The notes beneath the pieces are model-generated. The model was not told the DNA's origin. It made no database searches and worked only from the letters and a program-made list of their open reading frames with translations. From Shewanella sp. MBTL60-112-B2 (GTDB lineage Bacteria; Pseudomonadota; Gammaproteobacteria; Enterobacterales; Shewanellaceae): a stretch of 64,000 nt of DNA. Positions 44,789 to 53,358 of this stretch are shown piece by piece. Where the stretch lies: NCBI RefSeq assembly GCF_019655055.1, contig NZ_BPFA01000025.1, positions 1 to 64,000 on the forward strand. Reading direction: 5' to 3'. A program made the translations under genes and the position numbers. Within the stretch, counting starts at the first letter, position 1. Each line of letters opens with the position of its first letter.

Positions 44789-45532
44789 CTAGCTTATGCG
44801 CATTAAGGAAGAGGACGCGCGATCGTTCTCTTCTGCTGTTTTCATCATTTTCACTTGCATCTCGAACTGACGTTGTAGGTCAATCATAGACACCATCTCA
44901 TGGACCGCATTGACGTTACTGCCTTCGACTGCGCCACTTAACAAACCTACGCTAGGGTCGGCTGGTGCATTCTCACCAGACATCAAACGGAACAGTCCGT
45001 CTTCCCCGCGCATTAAATTTTGATTACCGGGATTAACGAGTTTAATTCGGGCAACTTCTTCAATCACTTCAGCTGTCGCACCCGATGGACGTACAGATAC
45101 GATGCCATCTTGAGAGATTTCGACTTTTTCAATCGGTAGCGGCAATACAATAGGGCCATTGTCGCCCATTACAGCCGTGCCTTTGTCATTACGCAGCACA
45201 CCTGAGTTATCAAAACGTAAACTGCCTGAGCGGGTATAGGCTTCACCGCCATTCTCGGATTGCACCGCAATCCAGCCATCACCTTTAACGGCAATATCTA
45301 AATCACGGCCGGTAGTCTTAATCGGACCACTGGCAAAATTAGCTGACGGAGTTTCGGTCATAGAGAACACGCGCGTAGGCAAACCTTCGCCAAACGCTTG
45401 CATTGAGCGAGCTTGAGCTAAAGAGGATTTAAAGCCATCGGTATTAGCGTTAGCTAAATTGTTGGCACTGACCGCCAACGAATTCATATTCTGTTTTGCG
45501 CCGCTCATCGCGACATAGAGCAATTTGTCCAC
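44789..45532 (-). CDS. flgF: FlgF, proximal rod protein
   Basis: 247 aa from a GTG start opening VDKLLYVAMSGAK. GGAG lies 6 nt upstream of that GTG, and the sigma-54 promoter at 45570-45585 would begin RNA near 45558, downstream of any longer start. The N-terminal motif SLAVSANNLANANTDGFK and the C-terminal EGSNVNAVHEMVSMIDLQRQFEMQVKMM are those of rod proteins. FlgF joins the proximal rod to FlgG. It opens the flgF-to-flgL unit. Confidence 0.96.
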   Translation of the reverse strand: MDKLLYVAMSGAKQNMNSLAVSANNLANANTDGFKSSLAQARSMQAFGEGLPTRVFSMTETPSANFASGPIKTTGRDLDIAVKGDGWIAVQSENGGEAYTRSGSLRFDNSGVLRNDKGTAVMGDNGPIVLPLPIEKVEISQDGIVSVRPSGATAEVIEEVARIKLVNPGNQNLMRGEDGLFRLMSGENAPADPSVGLLSGAVEGSNVNAVHEMVSMIDLQRQFEMQVKMMKTAEENDRASSSLMRIS

Positions 45533-45569
45533 TTGATACTCCGTCAAACTTCCGTCTAACGAAATAAAT

Positions 45570-45585
45570 AGCAAACATCGTGCCA
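45570..45585 (-). promoter_or_regulatory. Sigma-54 promoter of the flgF unit
   Basis: TGGCACG-ATGT-TTGCT on the minus strand is a perfect match to TGGCACG-N4-TTGCW. It is 38 bp upstream of the GTG of flgF and decides that start. It directly abuts the mosaic repeat to its right. Confidence 0.92.
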
Positions 45586-45594
45586 AGATATGAA

Positions 45595-45930
45595 AAGAAG
45601 GACGCTGCGCTGCGAGGTAAAGCAGGTTCTAGGTTTAAAAAATAGGTCCTAGGTTCTAGGGAAAAGCTAAGAAAGGTCCTAGGTAAAGCAAAGACGAACG
45701 GCCTGTGGCCTTACGGAACGCTTCGCTTACGGAAAAGACTTAACAAATTAAAGCATAAACGATTTAAAGCCGAATAAAGCTAAGACGGAAAAGACGAAAA
45801 ATCTTGTCCCGTCTCAGCTTATACCGTCAGCGAAGCGTTCGGCTCTTGTGCTTTTCCTAGGATCTCGCAGTGAGCCTGCGAACGTCCTAGCAGCCCGAAG
45901 GGCGACCTCGAAGCGAAGCGCCCTTCTTAG
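45595..45930. repeat. Mosaic palindromic repeat, copy B (flgF-flgE gap)
   Basis: This gap of about 400 bp contains no gene apart from the flgF promoter. AGGTTCTAGGTTTAAAAA, AAAGCAAAGACGAACGG (45685) and ATTAAAGCATAAACGATTTA (45747) recur in copy A in the same order and similar spacing. The right part has CGTCAGCGAAGCGTTCGG, GTGCTTTTCCTAGGATC, GCAGTGAGCCTGCGAACGTCCTAG and GAAGCGAAGCGCCC, inverse to words in the left part. The whole can fold into a long imperfect stem. Copies A and B are 19 kb apart. Confidence 0.75.
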
Positions 45931-45940
45931 CTTTTAACGC

Positions 45941-47302
45941 TTATCGAATTTGCAGAACGGTTTGCTGTAGCGTGTTATTCACTTCAAGCGTTCTTGAGTT
46001 GGCTTGGAAGTTTCGCTGCGCTGAAATCAAGTCCACTAACTCGGTGGTCAAATCAACGTTTGACTGCTCAAGTGCCGATGAACGAATACTACCAAAAGTA
46101 CCGCTGTTCGCCTCGCCCGCTAACGCTGGACCTGAATCTAAGCTTGCCTTCCAAGACGTATTGCCCGCTTGGGTTAACCCTTGCTCGTTAGCAAAACTAA
46201 CTAAGGCTACACGCGCTAGTGGTACGGTTGAACCGTTACTGTAACTGGCATTGATTAAACCGTCAGCGCCAACTTCCACGTTAGTCAAACGACCAACTGT
46301 TGTACCGTCTTGAGTTAATTCAGTTACCTCAAATGGCGATGCATATTGAGTTGGGTTGTTAAAGTTTAGCGTCAATGTCTGGGTGCCATCAGCACCTGGA
46401 CCTAATACGTTAGCGCCACCAACACCTAAAGCTTCAGTCTTGATAACCGCAGGGTTACTGCCGGTATATGCGCCAGTGTCATTAAATGAAATAGCTGCAC
46501 CTTTCCAACCTGCAGCGTTTACAGCATCTTTTTGTCCATCAACAGCGCCGTCGCCGTCGGTATCAACATCATACTCACCAGCGGCAGGATCCAGATCAAC
46601 TGGCTTACCGTCTACTGCATAAAACGCCACCCAGTTACTCTCACCAGTGTGAGCGGCATTAGGAGGACGTATAAAGTACGAGGTTAAAATATGCGGTTCA
46701 CCCAGTGAATCATACATAGTTACAGAAGTTGAGTTGTTAAAGGTCTCTGGATCATCGGGATCGAAAGCTGCAGGATCAAGTGTGCCTTCACCCGCGTTGA
46801 GGTTCATTTGAATCCCCACGTTATCTGTCTTAACCGGGCTACCTGCGGTATCTGGAATTTGTACTGGCTTAGTGGTAGTTAAACTTACAGATGTGGAGTT
46901 ACCATCTTTATCTACCGGGAAAGTCTGTAAGAAGTTACCTGCCGAATCAACAATATAGTTATTTGAATCGAACTTAAATGCGCCCGCACGAGTAAATGAA
47001 TGATCTTGTGAGCCCGCTTCAGATGAGGTAACAAAGAAACCACCACCATTAATTGCCATATCAAGTGAGTTATTAGTAAATGCCATACTGCCTTGATGGA
47101 ACTGCTGCGCAACTTGACTTGTTGTGACACCACCACCGACTGCCGTTTTACTATTTGAAAAAATAGAGTTGGCGTAAACATCCGCAAACTCAGCACGGGA
47201 TTCTTTAAAGCCTGTGGTGTTTACGTTTGCGATGTTGTTTGCCGTTGTATTTAGATCTTTTTGTGCAGACGATATACCGCTCAATGCAATGTTAAATGAC
47301 AT
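45941..47302 (-). CDS. flgE: FlgE, hook protein
   Basis: 453 aa. The N-terminal rod/hook motif DLNTTANNIANVNTTGFKES and the C-terminal ALEQSNVDLTTELVDLISAQRNFQANS are conserved. The middle has the FlgE D1/D2 domains with FITNNSLDMAINGGGFF and a Pro/Asp-rich insertion. FlgE builds the hook, whose length is set by FliK. It lies 88 bp after flgD and ends just before a repeat-filled gap. Confidence 0.97.
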   Translation of the reverse strand: MSFNIALSGISSAQKDLNTTANNIANVNTTGFKESRAEFADVYANSIFSNSKTAVGGGVTTSQVAQQFHQGSMAFTNNSLDMAINGGGFFVTSSEAGSQDHSFTRAGAFKFDSNNYIVDSAGNFLQTFPVDKDGNSTSVSLTTTKPVQIPDTAGSPVKTDNVGIQMNLNAGEGTLDPAAFDPDDPETFNNSTSVTMYDSLGEPHILTSYFIRPPNAAHTGESNWVAFYAVDGKPVDLDPAAGEYDVDTDGDGAVDGQKDAVNAAGWKGAAISFNDTGAYTGSNPAVIKTEALGVGGANVLGPGADGTQTLTLNFNNPTQYASPFEVTELTQDGTTVGRLTNVEVGADGLINASYSNGSTVPLARVALVSFANEQGLTQAGNTSWKASLDSGPALAGEANSGTFGSIRSSALEQSNVDLTTELVDLISAQRNFQANSRTLEVNNTLQQTVLQIR

Positions 47303-47390
47303 GGTTCACCTCAATCCTTATTAAATTCGATTTCTAGACGATTGATACATACCTTGTAGCCAATCGCCTCTGAATATATCTGTCTAGCAA

Positions 47391-48203
47391 TTAAGTCTCT
47401 GATACAGCTAAGACATCGCCGATCTTAATTCCGCCAACACCGCGTAAGTTCAAAATAGCGCCCGTCGCAGCGGTTCCCAATGACACACTGGTCACGTGGG
47501 CATAGGTCGATACTGGTAACTCTTCACTTGTACCATCTACCTTGCCGCTGGCTTTGAAGGTATAACTTCCCTCGGCAACTGGCTCGCCATTCTTGTCTAA
47601 ACCATCCCAGTTCACATCGATATTGCCACCAGCACTACCATCTACACTGTAAGTAGTAACCAACTGTCCTTTATCGTCTTCAATACGAACGGTGATAGAT
47701 TCGATAGGCGTAGGCGTACTAATAATGCCTTTCATACTCGGATCGTCTGCAGATATATGAGCAGTATCAGAGGGAATAAGCACCTTTTGACCAACAAGTC
47801 CCGATGCCTGTAACGCCTGACTCGAACTGGTTAATGCATTAAGGTTAATAATCTCTTCATTGAGCTTGCTGATCCCATCAACCGTAGAGAAAGAAGCCAT
47901 CTGCTGGATCATCTGATCATTTTCAACTGGCTTAAAAGGATCTTGCATCGACAACTGTTGGCTCAACAGCGAGAAGAAATCCTCTTGAGTCAATTCCTGA
48001 CTATTAGGCTCTGGAATAGGATTTTCTTCTGGCAGACGTAAACTATCAAGAAACGGATTCCCGGTAGATGTCTGCTCTGTATTTGTCGCCGATGCTGCCG
48101 TACTCTGAGTCGCTGCCTGAGCAGTTTGCGGCGAAATAGTATTCGTCTGTTGTGTCTGACTCGGCGCCGTCTGCGTTGCGGTCAGCGGATTAATAAGGCT
48201 CAA
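47391..48203 (-). CDS. flgD: FlgD, hook-cap protein
   Basis: 270 aa. A Gln/Thr/Ala-rich N-terminal 50 residues precede the FlgD signature LTQEDFFSLLSQQLSMQDPFKPVEN with QMASFSTVDGI. The C-terminal Fn3/Tudor-like domain contains VNWDGLDKNGEPVAEGSYTF. FlgD caps the hook during assembly and is replaced by FlgK. It starts 25 bp after flgC. Confidence 0.97.
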   Translation of the reverse strand: MSLINPLTATQTAPSQTQQTNTISPQTAQAATQSTAASATNTEQTSTGNPFLDSLRLPEENPIPEPNSQELTQEDFFSLLSQQLSMQDPFKPVENDQMIQQMASFSTVDGISKLNEEIINLNALTSSSQALQASGLVGQKVLIPSDTAHISADDPSMKGIISTPTPIESITVRIEDDKGQLVTTYSVDGSAGGNIDVNWDGLDKNGEPVAEGSYTFKASGKVDGTSEELPVSTYAHVTSVSLGTAATGAILNLRGVGGIKIGDVLAVSET

Positions 48204-48228
48204 AATTTACCTCCAGCTTTCACTGAGT

Positions 48229-48645
48229 TTATTTGCCTATTCTAAGTGTCTGCTGAAGCATAGATTTAGCCGCTTCAGTGACTTGAACATTCATTTGATA
48301 AGAACGAGAGGCTGAGATCATATTAGCCATCTCTTCCATCACATTGACATTTGGCTTGTAAATAAAGCCGTCGGTGTCCGCCATTGGGTGATCTGGCGAA
48401 AACTCTTTATTTAGTGGTAAATCGCTTTCAACAATCCCTTTAACCGCCACAGATTGCGCTGCGCTTTGATGCTGCTGCGCTTTACTCATCTCGGCTTCAA
48501 AGATTGGATGGCGAGCACGATAGGTCTCTCCAACACTGCTCGATACTGAATCGGCGTTAGCTATGTTACTGGCTGTGGTATTGAGTCTGACTGACTGGGC
48601 AGACATCCCTGAACCCGCAACATTGAAAATATTAAATAAGCTCAT
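48229..48645 (-). CDS. flgC: FlgC, proximal rod protein
   Basis: 138 aa, the expected length. The N-terminal motif SVRLNTTASNIANADSVS and the C-terminal YKPNVNVMEEMANMISASRSYQMNVQV are diagnostic. It lies 2 bp from flgB and upstream of flgD. Confidence 0.98.
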   Translation of the reverse strand: MSLFNIFNVAGSGMSAQSVRLNTTASNIANADSVSSSVGETYRARHPIFEAEMSKAQQHQSAAQSVAVKGIVESDLPLNKEFSPDHPMADTDGFIYKPNVNVMEEMANMISASRSYQMNVQVTEAAKSMLQQTLRIGK

Positions 48646-48647
48646 TA

Positions 48648-49046
48648 TTAATCGCCTCTAATCGCTTTTTTCATACCAGAGAACTTACTGTCGAGAAAAC
48701 CCAGTGACATTTGATATTCAAGGGCATTTTGCATAAATGCTGACTGCTCTTGCTGAATATCGACAGTGTTACCGTCACCGGTATCGGGCTGGTTTGGCAC
48801 TCTATAGCCTACATTCTGCTGAGTTAACGCCGCCATATCGAAGTGCTTGCTGTCGCTTTTAGCCATAGCTAAACCTGATTGCTGAGATTGGGCCGCATTC
48901 ATTGCTTTTGAAAAATCAATATCGCGCGCCTTGTAGCCAGGCGTATCAGCGTTAGCAATATTTGAGGATAGGATCTCTGCACGTTGGGAACGTACGCCCA
49001 AAGTGTGTTGATGAACTCCTAACGCTTTATCAAAACTAATCGCCAT
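48648..49046 (-). CDS. flgB: FlgB, proximal rod protein
   Basis: 132 aa. LSSNIANADTPGYKARDIDF is the N-terminal rod motif, and DGNTVDIQQEQSAFMQNALEYQ marks the FlgB C terminus. FlgB is the first rod subunit above FliE. It opens the flgB-C-D-E unit, with a strong sigma-54 promoter 34 bp upstream. Confidence 0.98.
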   Translation of the reverse strand: MAISFDKALGVHQHTLGVRSQRAEILSSNIANADTPGYKARDIDFSKAMNAAQSQQSGLAMAKSDSKHFDMAALTQQNVGYRVPNQPDTGDGNTVDIQQEQSAFMQNALEYQMSLGFLDSKFSGMKKAIRGD

Positions 49047-49079
49047 AAAATTGCCTCCTCAGCTCTATGGCTGAAACAA

Positions 49080-49095
49080 AGCAATAGTTATGCCA
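49080..49095 (-). promoter_or_regulatory. Sigma-54 promoter of the flgB unit
   Basis: TGGCAT-AACTA-TTGCT on the minus strand has one mismatch to TGGCAC-N5-TTGCW and exact GG-N10-GC spacing. It is 34 bp upstream of the flgB ATG. Confidence 0.88.
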
Positions 49096-49156
49096 AAACA
49101 ATATAATAAAGAGAAGTTTATGCAGAGAATAAGCTACAGCTAGATTAGACAGAAAC

Positions 49157-49184
49157 AAAAAACGCGTCTAGAGAGACGCGTTTT
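49157..49184 (-). terminator. Terminator of cheR
   Basis: AAAACGCGTCT (49159-49169) pairs perfectly with AGACGCGTTTT (49174-49184) around AGAG. The A/T ends give a T6 tail on the minus strand; the plus direction is less T-rich after the stem. It is 28 bp after the cheR stop. Confidence 0.88.
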
Positions 49185-49211
49185 ATTTACTGAGTGTAGT
49201 TCAGGGCGAGA

Positions 49212-50045
49212 TTAAACTCGCTTCTGATAATAGATCCCAGGATTACAACGGATCATGTCAAATTCATCGGACAAACCCGCTATAGACTCAGATGCGCCAA
49301 GAAACAGAATGCCGTTTGGATTTAATGCGGCAGCAAATTGCCGTAGTATTTTCCGCTTTGCCTCAGGAGAGAAATAGATCAATACATTGCGGCAAAAAAT
49401 AATATCGAACTTGCCGAGTAAGGTATAACTCTCGAGTAGGTTATGCGCTCGGAAATTAACCAAACGCTTAACGTTATCTTTAACCACCATATTACCCGAG
49501 GGCAAAGTATCAAAAAACTGACGCTTACGTTCGTCAGATAACCCTCTTGCTAAGGCGAGATTGTCATACTCGGCACTTTTACAACGCTCCAGCATAGATG
49601 GCGATAGATCAGTTGCCAAAATGTTGGCATTACCAGGCAAGCTTCCAGGCTTGCGCTGTTGATGCTCCAAGATAGTCATAGCCAAAGAATACGGCTCTTG
49701 TCCTGATGAACAGGCAGCAGACCAAATCTTTACCGGGCGGCCTAAACGGCTAAATGTCGGTAGTATACTGTTCGATAGTAGCTCGAAGGGATAACGGTCA
49801 CGAAACCACAATGTTTCATTAGTGGTCATGGCATCGATAACCTCAGTGCGTAACTGACGCTCTGTAGGCTTCATTGACTGCTTTACCACTTCAGATAAAG
49901 AGGGCAAGTTATACTTACCCATTAGAGGCGCTAATCGGCTTCGCACCAAATACAGCTTGTTTTCTCCCAGCACAATACCGCTGTGCTGCTCTAGGAATAA
50001 TCTAAATTGCTTGTACTCATTCTCAGCAAGAGACTTATTTGACAC
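49212..50045 (-). CDS. cheR: CheR, chemoreceptor methyltransferase
   Basis: 277 aa. An N-terminal helical CheR domain (about 5-65) is followed by the SAM-dependent methyltransferase domain. Motif I is KIWSAACSSGQEPYSLAM, and FDIIFCRNVLIYFS is the conserved motif near residue 215. It methylates receptor glutamates, the reverse of CheB. It follows cheV by 139 bp and has its own terminator. Confidence 0.97.
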   Translation of the reverse strand: MSNKSLAENEYKQFRLFLEQHSGIVLGENKLYLVRSRLAPLMGKYNLPSLSEVVKQSMKPTERQLRTEVIDAMTTNETLWFRDRYPFELLSNSILPTFSRLGRPVKIWSAACSSGQEPYSLAMTILEHQQRKPGSLPGNANILATDLSPSMLERCKSAEYDNLALARGLSDERKRQFFDTLPSGNMVVKDNVKRLVNFRAHNLLESYTLLGKFDIIFCRNVLIYFSPEAKRKILRQFAAALNPNGILFLGASESIAGLSDEFDMIRCNPGIYYQKRV

Positions 50046-50184
50046 TCTATTATCCTAATATCAATAAAACAAACCGCTTCGACCCAACAGGGTTAAACAC
50101 AGCCAAAAAACGAACGCAGCGTTATACCTTAGCAGCAAAGGAAACACAAGCAAGAGATGTTTCCTACTTCGCTAAATTACTCAA

Positions 50185-51105
50185 CTAAAGACTTAAGTGC
50201 TTGTTCACAGCCGCCGCTAACTCATCAGGATTAAATTTCGCGATAAAGTCATTGGCGCCAACTTTCTGTACCATAGCCTGATTAAACACACCGCTAAGTG
50301 AAGTATGTAATACCACTTTGATGTTCTTAAGCTTAGGGTCATCACGGATCTCAGCCGTTAAGGTATAACCATCCATCTCTGGCATCTCAATGTCTGAAAT
50401 AATCAAAGGGATCTCAGTTGAAACATCATCAAGCTCCGCAGACATGGCTCGTAGTTTCTCTAACGCTTCTTTACCATCTTTTGCAGTATCGATTTGTAGG
50501 CCCAGCGAGGTCAACGCCCTAATAATCTGTTTACGAGCAACTGAAGAGTCATCAATAACCATAATATGGTAGTGCTGATCTTTATCTATGGTTAAAGCAT
50601 CATTCAGTTCTTGGCTGGTTTCAGTATTAACAGGCGAGATCTCATCGAGAATTTTCTCAACGTCTAAAATCTCAACCAACTCATTATCAATTTCAGTCAC
50701 CGCAGTGAGATAAGAAAATTTTCCGGCCCCTTGAGGCGGAGGCATAATGGCTTCCCAGTTCATGTTGATGATACGTTCAACCGAACTCACTAAAAAGCCT
50801 TGAACGCTGCGATTATACTCGGAGATGATAATGAAACAGTTTTCAATGTTCTCAATTGGTCTACCACCTGTTGCCGCACTCAAGTCAATCACTGAAATGG
50901 TCATGCCGCGAACATGGGCAACACCACGTACTTTTGAGTTCAACTTAGGCAGAGTCGTCAATGGAGGACATTGTAAGACCTCCTTGACTTTAAACACGTT
51001 GATTCCGAATCGTTGACGTCCATTTAGTTTAAATAACAATAACTCCAATCGATTTTGACCTACCAATTGGGTCCGTTTGTTTACGGATTCAAGAATAGTC
51101 GACAT
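50185..51105 (-). CDS. cheV: CheV, CheW-receiver coupling protein
   Basis: 306 aa. The N-terminal CheW domain (about 17-155) begins NRLELLLFKLNGRQRFGINVFKVKEVL. The C-terminal receiver (about 178-306) has IMVIDDSSV and Asp in IPLIISDIEMPEMDG. CheV couples receptors to CheA and may act in adaptation. It is divergent from flgA, with 207 bp between the starts. I see no sigma-28 match for it. Confidence 0.96.
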   Translation of the reverse strand: MSTILESVNKRTQLVGQNRLELLLFKLNGRQRFGINVFKVKEVLQCPPLTTLPKLNSKVRGVAHVRGMTISVIDLSAATGGRPIENIENCFIIISEYNRSVQGFLVSSVERIINMNWEAIMPPPQGAGKFSYLTAVTEIDNELVEILDVEKILDEISPVNTETSQELNDALTIDKDQHYHIMVIDDSSVARKQIIRALTSLGLQIDTAKDGKEALEKLRAMSAELDDVSTEIPLIISDIEMPEMDGYTLTAEIRDDPKLKNIKVVLHTSLSGVFNQAMVQKVGANDFIAKFNPDELAAAVNKHLSL

Positions 51106-51222
51106 ACATTTTGCCTTTTACCTACTTCTCATAGGCTTATATCTAATTTAAATTAAGAGATCTGCGCAAATAAACAATTAATTTTGGTCTCTACCGAGCA
51201 ATTCCATATATCTTTCCTTTTT

Positions 51223-51238
51223 AGGCATACTACTTGCT
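51223..51238 (+). promoter_or_regulatory. Sigma-54 promoter of flgA
   Basis: AGGCAT-ACTAC-TTGCT on the plus strand has two mismatches to TGGCAC-N5-TTGCW and the exact GG-N10-GC core. It is 74 bp upstream of the ATG at 51313 and excludes the longer upstream frame as the start. Confidence 0.78.
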
Positions 51239-51312
51239 TAACTCAAGCTTATCTGAGTAAGCAATACAATTTCAGTCAAACTAATGACACTCACAGATGC
51301 AAAAGGATAGAG

Positions 51313-52086
51313 ATGACTGCGGTCCAACACATTCCAAAATATACGCGCATTCTAGCGAATCAAGCTACTGCATTCATTATAAAAGCTTTTATTGGCTCGT
51401 TTTTCATCATACTTGTGACGCCAACTCTAGCACTTGCAGCCGAACCTGCCAGTATTCCTTCTATATCGACCATATCTCGATTAGCTATAGCCGCAGTTGA
51501 ACAAAAAATTGATGCTCCTGAAAAAGCGCGGATAAATATCACGCCACAGAGTTTAGACACCCGAGTCAATTTACCTAATTGTTACCTGCCAATTAAGGCT
51601 GAGATTGCCAGTGACCGTGCCATTCGCCGTAATAATACGGTTAAAATTAGCTGCAACAGCCCAGACTTAAGCTATCCATGGCAGATTTTTCTCTCAGTTA
51701 GAGTCGATATCCTCTACCCAATCGTGGTTGCAAAATCGACCATGGGACCGGGCGATCTACTCGCACGCGGTGAAATTGAAATCGAATATATCGAACAGAG
51801 CAGCATCCGCGGCCAACAATTTGAGGATATCTCACAAGTTGTAGGTGCAAGACTTAAAAGACGTGTCGCTCCGGGTCAGCCAATTTTTGCCAACCAACTC
51901 TGTATCGTTTGTAAGGGTGACAGTGTGTCGATATATGCTCGTTCTGAAAACTTTCAGATTAAAACCGTAGGCGAAGCACTGCAGGACGGAAACGTTGGCG
52001 ATAAAATTCGAATTAAAAATAGTCATTCACATAAAAAACTCGATGCTCGAGTCACTGGGGTTGGCCAAGTCGAAGTAAGAATGTAA
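51313..52086 (+). CDS. flgA: FlgA, P-ring assembly chaperone
   Basis: 257 aa from the ATG at 51313 with AAGGA upstream. The signal peptide is about 42 residues, longer than usual, with core AFIGSFFIILVTPTLALA. The SAF domain and the FlgA C-terminal domain follow (NLPNCYLPIKAEI; STMGPGDLLARGEIEIEYIEQ; RRVAPGQPIFANQLC). FlgA assists FlgI polymerisation in the periplasm. It is transcribed away from cheV. Confidence 0.95.
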   Translation: MTAVQHIPKYTRILANQATAFIIKAFIGSFFIILVTPTLALAAEPASIPSISTISRLAIAAVEQKIDAPEKARINITPQSLDTRVNLPNCYLPIKAEIASDRAIRRNNTVKISCNSPDLSYPWQIFLSVRVDILYPIVVAKSTMGPGDLLARGEIEIEYIEQSSIRGQQFEDISQVVGARLKRRVAPGQPIFANQLCIVCKGDSVSIYARSENFQIKTVGEALQDGNVGDKIRIKNSHSHKKLDARVTGVGQVEVRM

Positions 52087-52123
52087 CAATATATGCTGTG
52101 TGAATATATGAATGAAAAAATCC

Positions 52124-52150
52124 TAAAGTATTGAGTAATGCTGCCGATAG
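52124..52150 (+). promoter_or_regulatory. FliA (sigma-28) promoter of flgM
   Basis: TAAAGTAT-N11-GCCGATAG fits TAAAGTTT-N11-GCCGATAA with one mismatch in each half and exact spacing. It is 42 bp upstream of the flgM ATG and gives the expected FliA-FlgM feedback loop. Confidence 0.9.
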
Positions 52151-52191
52151 CATGTGTAATAAACTCTCTTTATTAACTGTTGGATCTCAAA

Positions 52192-52509
52192 ATGGCTATT
52201 GATATTAAACAAGTAAACGCCCATGCCAATACTCGTATTGGTACTGGTATGAATACCAAAGGTGCACCGGCTCAAACCGCACCCGCAGCGCCCGCACCTA
52301 CTGCACAGAAGAGTGATTCAGTGTCGATTACGGCGCAGGCTCAACAAATTCAAAACGTACAGACTAAGATGGCTGACATGCCTGAAATCGATCAAAAGAA
52401 AGTAGATGCAATTAAAGCAGCAATTGCCGAAGGTCGTTATAAAATCGACCCAGAGAAACTAGCCACTAACATCGCTAGCTTTGAGAATGATCTTAAAGAT
52501 TTAGGTTAA
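52192..52509 (+). CDS. flgM: FlgM, anti-sigma-28 factor
   Basis: 105 aa from MAIDIKQVNAHAN; a TTG four codons earlier is possible. The N-terminal half is disordered, with a Pro/Ala stretch (AQTAPAAPAPTAQ). The C-terminal half (DQKKVDAIKAAIAEGRYKIDPEKLA) is the FliA-binding domain. FlgM is exported after hook completion, releasing FliA. A FliA promoter lies 42 bp upstream; readthrough from flgA is also possible. Confidence 0.96.
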   Translation: MAIDIKQVNAHANTRIGTGMNTKGAPAQTAPAAPAPTAQKSDSVSITAQAQQIQNVQTKMADMPEIDQKKVDAIKAAIAEGRYKIDPEKLATNIASFENDLKDLG

Positions 52510-52604
52510 GCCCTGTGTTCCTGCTTTCGTGTACAACGTCGCGGTAACTGGGCTCTACAAAATAAAAGTAACCAATACGTTTGACTCAAAATAAACAGGC
52601 CATT

Positions 52605-53030
52605 ATGACAAATTTATCTCAACTCATTAGCTCACAATACCAAGTGCTGACCGAGCTAAAAGAATTGATCAGCCAAGAAAAACAGGCTTTGCACGCACAG
52701 CAGGCCGATGTTTTATTGTCGCTAGCTAGCACTAAGACTAATCTATTGGCGAGCCTTAAACAAAATGATGAGATAATTGCACAGCAACCAGATCTAGCCT
52801 TGTTAACTACCCATCCAGAGTTATCGCAGCAAGTCGCTAACACCAAGCAGCTACTAGCAGAATGCCAACAGCTCAATGCCGAAAATGAATCATTGATTGA
52901 ATTAAGTTTAGCCAGCTTAAATCGATTCTCGCAGGCACTACAAGTCAGCCGAAACTCTTCCAGCCTAACCTATGACGGTAAAGGCCAGACCTCAAGTATC
53001 TCCACTCTAGGTAATAACTTAAAAGCTTAA
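52605..53030 (+). CDS. flgN: FlgN, chaperone for FlgK and FlgL
   Basis: 141 aa from the ATG at 52605; an upstream TTG at 52581 is less likely. It is an all-helical, Gln/Leu-rich protein of FlgN length, with LISQEKQALHAQQADVL near the start and a Ser/Thr/Gly-rich tail. It directly follows flgM, the usual partner. It keeps FlgK and FlgL export-competent. Confidence 0.9.
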   Translation: MTNLSQLISSQYQVLTELKELISQEKQALHAQQADVLLSLASTKTNLLASLKQNDEIIAQQPDLALLTTHPELSQQVANTKQLLAECQQLNAENESLIELSLASLNRFSQALQVSRNSSSLTYDGKGQTSSISTLGNNLKA

Positions 53031-53350
53031 AGGTTTAAAAAAAGGGCGTCGCGTTGCGACTTCTAGATCCTAGGTTAAAGATAAAGAAGGTGCTAGGAAA
53101 GCATAAAGATCAAAGCAATTGCATAAATAAAACCAATGCAAGCTTTTGACTTTTCTTGTGCTTCCCCTAGGTCCTAGAAGCGAAGCGTCCTAGACTCTTC
53201 TTAGCTTATACCGTTAGCGTAGCGTTCTGTGAGTGAGCCTGCGAACGTTCCGTCTTCTGTAAGCTAAGCGTTCGTCTTTGTCTTTTCTTGTGCTTTTCCT
53301 AGACCCTATAAGGACGAAGTCCGCCCTAGCTCCTAGAAGCGAAGCGCCCT
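53031..53350. repeat. Mosaic repeat, copy C (flgN-flgP gap)
   Basis: The 328-bp convergent gap between flgN and flgP is filled by the repeat family. Words seen include GTCGC-GTT-GCGAC, TAGATCCTAGG, TGCTAGGAAAGC, CCTAGGTCCTAGAAGCGAAGCGTCCTAG, GTGAGCCTGCGAACGTTCCG, AAGCGTTCGTC, GGACGAAGTCCGCCCTAG and AGAAGCGAAGCGCCC. No gene and no clear T-tailed terminator is seen; the hairpins may serve that role for both genes. Confidence 0.7.
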
Positions 53351-53358
53351 TATTAGCT

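Noticed and set aside
45533..45586. Longer N terminus for flgF starting at an upstream codon
   Set aside because: It would begin upstream of the perfect sigma-54 promoter that drives the gene; the GTG with GGAG upstream fits the family start.
26420..53350. CRISPR array or transposase-bearing insertion sequence in the repeat-filled gaps
   Set aside because: The modules are not regularly spaced, have no unique spacers, and no cas or transposase gene is present.
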